Positions 22,559 through 26,323 of a stretch of 26,323 bases of DNA are shown in pieces (within the stretch, counting starts at the first letter, position 1; every line of letters starts with the position of its first letter). The stretch is from contig JBJDZM010000103.1 of NCBI GenBank assembly GCA_051867975.1, positions 1 through 26,323 on the forward strand, in the 5' to 3' direction. Origin of the DNA: SVTX01 sp051867975 (GTDB taxonomy: Bacteria; Bacillota; Clostridia; Oscillospirales; CAG-272). A program made the translations under genes and the position numbers. Below the pieces are notes generated by a model. It worked only from the letters and a program-made list of their open reading frames with translations, made no database searches and was not told the DNA's origin.

Positions 22559-25500
22559 ATGGTTTACAGAATATTTGTTGAAAAACGGCAGGAGCTTGCG
22601 CACGAGGCGCACGCCCTTCTCTCCGAGCTAAAAAATCTGCTCGGCATGAAGAATATCGAGTATGTCCGCATACTCAACCGCTACGACGCCGAGAACATCA
22701 CGAAAGAGATATTTGAAGAGGCGGTCGCATCGGTATTTTCCGAGCCTCAGCTCGATATTGCAACGAGCGAGCTTGATGCGCGCGGCGGCAGAGTTTTTGC
22801 GGTCGAGTATCTCCCCGGTCAGTTCGACCAGAGAGCCGACAGCGCGGCGCAGTGCATACAGATCATGTCCTGCGGCGAGCGTCCGACCATTCGCACGGCG
22901 AAGATTTACGTTCTCGGCGGCAATTTGACCGAAGGAGACGTTGAGACGGTCAAAAAATACGTCATCAACCCCGTTGAGGCGAGAGAAGCAAGCCTTGATA
23001 AGCCCGAGACCTTGGCTATGGAGTGCGAGATCCCCACAAGCGTCGCGACGGTTGACGGATTTATAAAGATGAGTGACTCCGAGCTTGAGGGACTTATAAA
23101 GAAGCTCGGGCTTGCAATGGATATCGACGACATCAAGTTCTGCCGTGAGTATTTTTCGTGCGAGAAGCGGGATCCCACGATAACCGAAATCAAGATGATA
23201 GATACATATTGGTCGGACCACTGCCGTCACACGACCTTCTTGACGACTATCGACAGCGTGAAATTTGAGGACGAGCTGCTTGAAAAGACCTACAAAGAGT
23301 ACCTTGCGGCAAGAGAAAAGCTCGGTCGCACAAAGCCGCAAAACCTCATGGATATCGGCACGCTGGCGGCAAAATACTTGAAGAAAACGGGACAGCTCCA
23401 AAAACTTGACGAGAGCGAGGAGATAAACGCCTGCACGGTCAAGATGAAGGTCAAGGTTGACGGTGAGGACGAGGATTGGCTCTTGCTTTTCAAGAACGAG
23501 ACTCACAACCACCCGACCGAGATAGAGCCTTTCGGCGGCGCGGCGACATGTATCGGCGGTGCGATCCGCGATCCGCTCTCCGGCCGCTCGTACGTCTATG
23601 CGGCAATGCGTGTAACGGGTGCGGCTGATCCTACCGTGCCTGTCAGTGAAACGATACCGGGCAAGCTGCCGCAGAGAAAGATAGTTCAGACCGCGGCGGC
23701 GGGATACTCGTCATACGGCAACCAGATAGGACTTGCGACAGGTATGGTTGACGAGCTTTATCACCCGGGATATGCCGCGAAGAGAATGGAGATCGGTGCG
23801 GTAATAGCGGCAACTCCTCAAAAGAACGTTCGCCGCGAGACTCCCGTGGACGGTGATGTGGTCATTCTTCTCGGCGGAAGAACGGGACGTGACGGCATCG
23901 GCGGCGCTACAGGCTCGTCGAAGGCACACGACTCGCACTCGGTTGAGACCTGCGGAGCGGAGGTTCAGAAGGGAAATGCTCCCGAAGAGAGAAAATTACA
24001 GCGTCTTTTCAGAAACGAAGAGGCGTGCAGAATGATAAAGAGATGCAACGATTTCGGCGCAGGCGGTGTTTCGGTTGCGATAGGGGAGCTTGCTGACGGG
24101 CTTGACATCGACCTCAACAAAGTACCGAAAAAGTACGAAGGACTTGACGGCACGGAGCTTGCGATAAGTGAGTCGCAGGAGAGAATGGCGGTCGTTATCG
24201 AGAAGGAAAATGTTGAGAGATTTATGGCGCTTGCCGACTCCGAGAACCTTGAGGCGACGGTCGTTGCGCGCGTTACCGAAGAGCCGAGACTGCGTGTTCA
24301 TTGGAACGGCAGGACGGTGATTGATATTTCCCGAGAGTTCTTAAACTCCAACGGAGCGGAGAAGCACATCGACATCACCCCCGAAAAACCGCAGAATTAC
24401 AAAAAAACAGTCCCCGAGAGCTTTACGGATGGATACCGCGCGCTTGCGTCCGACCTCAACGTCTGCTCAAAGAGAGGACTTTCCGAGAGATTTGACTCGA
24501 CTATCGGCGCGGGAACGGTACTTATGCCCTTCGGAGGGAAGTACCAGAGAACACCCATTCAGGCGATGGTACACAAGATATCGGTTGAGGAAAAGCACAC
24601 CGACACCTGCTCGTATATGGCTTGGGGTTACAACCCGATGATTGCGGAGAAGTCGCCCTACCATTCGGCGTACCTTGCGGTCGTTGAGAGCGTGGCGAAG
24701 CTTATCGCAACGGGTGCGTCATACGAGGACGTATACCTTACCTTCCAAGAGTATTTTGAAAAGCCGATGAAGGACGGCAGGCGTTGGGGCAAGCCGCTCT
24801 CAGCTCTGCTCGGAGCGTTCCGCGCGCAGCTTGAGCTTGGCGTTGCGGCTATCGGCGGCAAGGACTCGATGAGCGGCTCGTTTGAAAAACTCGACGTTCC
24901 TCCGACGCTCGTTTCCTTTGCGGTCACGACGGGCGACGTGAGCGAGGTCATTACAAACGATGCAAAGGCATCGGGGCATAAACTTATTTGTCTCTGCTCC
25001 GAGTACGGCGAGGACGGACTGCCAAAGGCAGAGTCGCTTATCGAGACCTTCAACAAGGTCACATCCCTTATGAGAGAGGGCAGAGTCTATGCGGCATACA
25101 CCCCGACCTACGGCGGAATTGCCGAGGCGGTATATAAGATGTGCATAGGCAACGGGCTCGGATTTGAGTTCGGCGAGGATTTGACTCTTGAAGATATTTT
25201 CGGCTATGCGTATGGATGCTTCCTTTTGGAGGTCGATGCGGACGAAAAGGGACAGGCGGTCGGACATTTCACGTCTGACGCTAAGATTACCCTTGGCGGT
25301 GAAAGCGTCACGCTTGCCGAGCTTGACAGGCTGTATGAAGACAGGCTTGAGGGCGTATTCCCGACACTTGAGACTCCCGAGTGCAAGACGTACGAGACCT
25401 TTGACTACAAGGCGGACAAACGCGTATCCCCTGCCGTCAAGGTTGCAAAGCCGAAGGTGCTTATTCCCGTATTCCCCGGCACAAACTGTGAATTTGACTC

Positions 25501-26245
25501 GGCGAAGGTCATGCGTGACGCGGGAGCCGAGGCAAAGATATTCGTTATAAACAACCTCACGCAGGACGGAATACAGAGAAGCGTTGAAAGCTTTGCAAAA
25601 GAGCTTTCAACCTCGCAAATGGTCTTCGTGCCGGGCGGATTTTCGGGCGGAGACGAGCCTGACGGCTCGGGCAAGTTCATTATGGCGTTCTTCCGCAATC
25701 AGCAGATAAAGGACGGTGTTCACGACCTGCTCGGCAACCGCGACGGACTCATGTGCGGCATTTGCAACGGCTTCCAGGCACTTATAAAGCTCGGACTCGT
25801 TCCCTACGGAAGAATAACCGACCCCGACGAGAACGCTCCGACTCTTACGTTTAACACGATTTCGCGACATCAGTCAAAGCTCGTTCGCACACGCATCGCG
25901 TCAAATAAGTCGCCTTGGCTTGCCGCGACAGAGGTCGGTGACATCTACACCGTTGCGATATCGCACGGCGAGGGACGCTTCCTCTGCGACGAAAAACTGC
26001 TCCGTCAGCTCGCCTCAAACGGTCAGATCGCGACTCAGTACGTCGACCTAGACGGCAATCCCACAGACGATATCCGCTTTAACCCCAACGACTCATCATT
26101 CGCAGTCGAAGGTATCACCTCACCCGACGGACGTGTCTTCGGTAAAATGGGACACTCCGAGCGAATCGGCAACGGCCTCTACAAAAACGTCCCCGGCTCA
26201 TTTGACATGAAGATGTTTGAGTCCGCGGTGAAGTATTTTAAGTGA
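22559..26245 (+). CDS. purL: Phosphoribosylformylglycinamidine synthase, single-chain PurL
   Basis: This 1228-residue enzyme makes FGAM from FGAR, glutamine and ATP. It is the long form with synthetase and glutaminase domains in one chain, as in many Clostridia and streptococci, so separate PurQ and PurS are not needed. Motifs: YWSDHCRHTTF (around residue 218), NETHNHPTEIEPFGGAATCIGGAIRDP, GAGGVSVAIGEL, GGKDSMSG and the C-terminal class I amidotransferase starting near residue 965 (PVFPGTNCEFDSAK), with GICNGFQ containing nucleophile Cys1069 and SHGEGR containing His1136 and Glu1138. All three glutaminase residues are present, in contrast to the PurF-like protein. The ATG at 22559 follows GAAAGGAAG. 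No gene follows before the window ends. Confidence 0.97.
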   Translation: MVYRIFVEKRQELAHEAHALLSELKNLLGMKNIEYVRILNRYDAENITKEIFEEAVASVFSEPQLDIATSELDARGGRVFAVEYLPGQFDQRADSAAQCIQIMSCGERPTIRTAKIYVLGGNLTEGDVETVKKYVINPVEAREASLDKPETLAMECEIPTSVATVDGFIKMSDSELEGLIKKLGLAMDIDDIKFCREYFSCEKRDPTITEIKMIDTYWSDHCRHTTFLTTIDSVKFEDELLEKTYKEYLAAREKLGRTKPQNLMDIGTLAAKYLKKTGQLQKLDESEEINACTVKMKVKVDGEDEDWLLLFKNETHNHPTEIEPFGGAATCIGGAIRDPLSGRSYVYAAMRVTGAADPTVPVSETIPGKLPQRKIVQTAAAGYSSYGNQIGLATGMVDELYHPGYAAKRMEIGAVIAATPQKNVRRETPVDGDVVILLGGRTGRDGIGGATGSSKAHDSHSVETCGAEVQKGNAPEERKLQRLFRNEEACRMIKRCNDFGAGGVSVAIGELADGLDIDLNKVPKKYEGLDGTELAISESQERMAVVIEKENVERFMALADSENLEATVVARVTEEPRLRVHWNGRTVIDISREFLNSNGAEKHIDITPEKPQNYKKTVPESFTDGYRALASDLNVCSKRGLSERFDSTIGAGTVLMPFGGKYQRTPIQAMVHKISVEEKHTDTCSYMAWGYNPMIAEKSPYHSAYLAVVESVAKLIATGASYEDVYLTFQEYFEKPMKDGRRWGKPLSALLGAFRAQLELGVAAIGGKDSMSGSFEKLDVPPTLVSFAVTTGDVSEVITNDAKASGHKLICLCSEYGEDGLPKAESLIETFNKVTSLMREGRVYAAYTPTYGGIAEAVYKMCIGNGLGFEFGEDLTLEDIFGYAYGCFLLEVDADEKGQAVGHFTSDAKITLGGESVTLAELDRLYEDRLEGVFPTLETPECKTYETFDYKADKRVSPAVKVAKPKVLIPVFPGTNCEFDSAKVMRDAGAEAKIFVINNLTQDGIQRSVESFAKELSTSQMVFVPGGFSGGDEPDGSGKFIMAFFRNQQIKDGVHDLLGNRDGLMCGICNGFQALIKLGLVPYGRITDPDENAPTLTFNTISRHQSKLVRTRIASNKSPWLAATEVGDIYTVAISHGEGRFLCDEKLLRQLASNGQIATQYVDLDGNPTDDIRFNPNDSSFAVEGITSPDGRVFGKMGHSERIGNGLYKNVPGSFDMKMFESAVKYFK

Positions 26246-26274
26246 GGTTGATAGTTAGATTATACTATGGATTT

Positions 26275-26323
26275 AGGGAAACCCTTTTTAGAAAAAAGGG
26301 CTTTCCCTATAACCCTTCCCAAA
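26275..26323. repeat. Partial copy of the purH-purD repeat family
   Basis: AGGGAAACCC, a CCCTTTTT/AAAAAAGGG hairpin, then CCCTATAACCCTTCCCAAA recapitulate the left edge of the 20717 island (GGGGAAACCCTTTT, AAAAAGGGT, CCCCAAACCCCTTCC) with substitutions. The copy runs off the window end. The hairpin could also serve as a weak terminator for purL. Confidence 0.6.

Overview
The window looks like chromosomal DNA from an anaerobic low-to-moderate GC Firmicute of the class Clostridia, probably a gut-type Oscillospiraceae-like lineage known mainly from metagenomes. The grounds are Gram-positive lipoprotein signals, strong GGAGG ribosome sites, sigma-A promoters with 17-bp spacers, a single-chain clostridial-type PurL, an archaeal-type PurO next to a stand-alone AICAR transformylase, and palindromic intergenic repeats of a kind I associate with such genomes. 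It is a scaffold: 100 Ns at 14321-14420 mark an assembly gap of unknown true size. I see no rRNA, tRNA, CRISPR array, phage or insertion sequence.

Region 1 (1-6570) is the most unusual part. One promoter (181-209) drives two small lipoprotein genes and an HPr-kinase-like P-loop protein. The lipoproteins have unrelated bodies but end in the same eight residues, ELGGVPLT. A convergent asnA and a forward pepF follow. Next comes a tightly packed set: a PqqD-like protein, an S24/S26 (SipW-like Ser/His) peptidase and an XRE regulator with membrane helices. HprK-like, PqqD and S24/S26 proteins are known companions in peptide-modification loci, so the parts may form an undescribed C-terminal-tag modification system (inference).

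Region 2 (6571-14042) is envelope-related. Two large paralogous lipoproteins each have their own promoter. One carries a tandemly duplicated Cys/His module array; the other is split by a one-base frameshift in a C run. An exopolysaccharide phosphoregulatory set follows: CpsC/Wzz adaptor, CpsD tyrosine kinase, CpsB phosphatase and a VanZ protein. The Tyr cluster is mainly on the adaptor.

Region 3 (14043-26323) is a purine biosynthesis cluster: promoter, probable ZTP (pfl) riboswitch cut by the gap, purE, a PurF-like gene lacking the catalytic Cys, purM, a formate/nitrite-transporter-family channel, purN, purO, stand-alone purH (AICAR transformylase), a large mosaic inverted-repeat island, purD and purL. 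It covers most steps from PRPP to IMP; purC and purB are not in the window. The formate channel fits the two 10-formyl-THF steps (PurN, PurH). The PurF-like protein probably depends on ammonia or a partner glutaminase.
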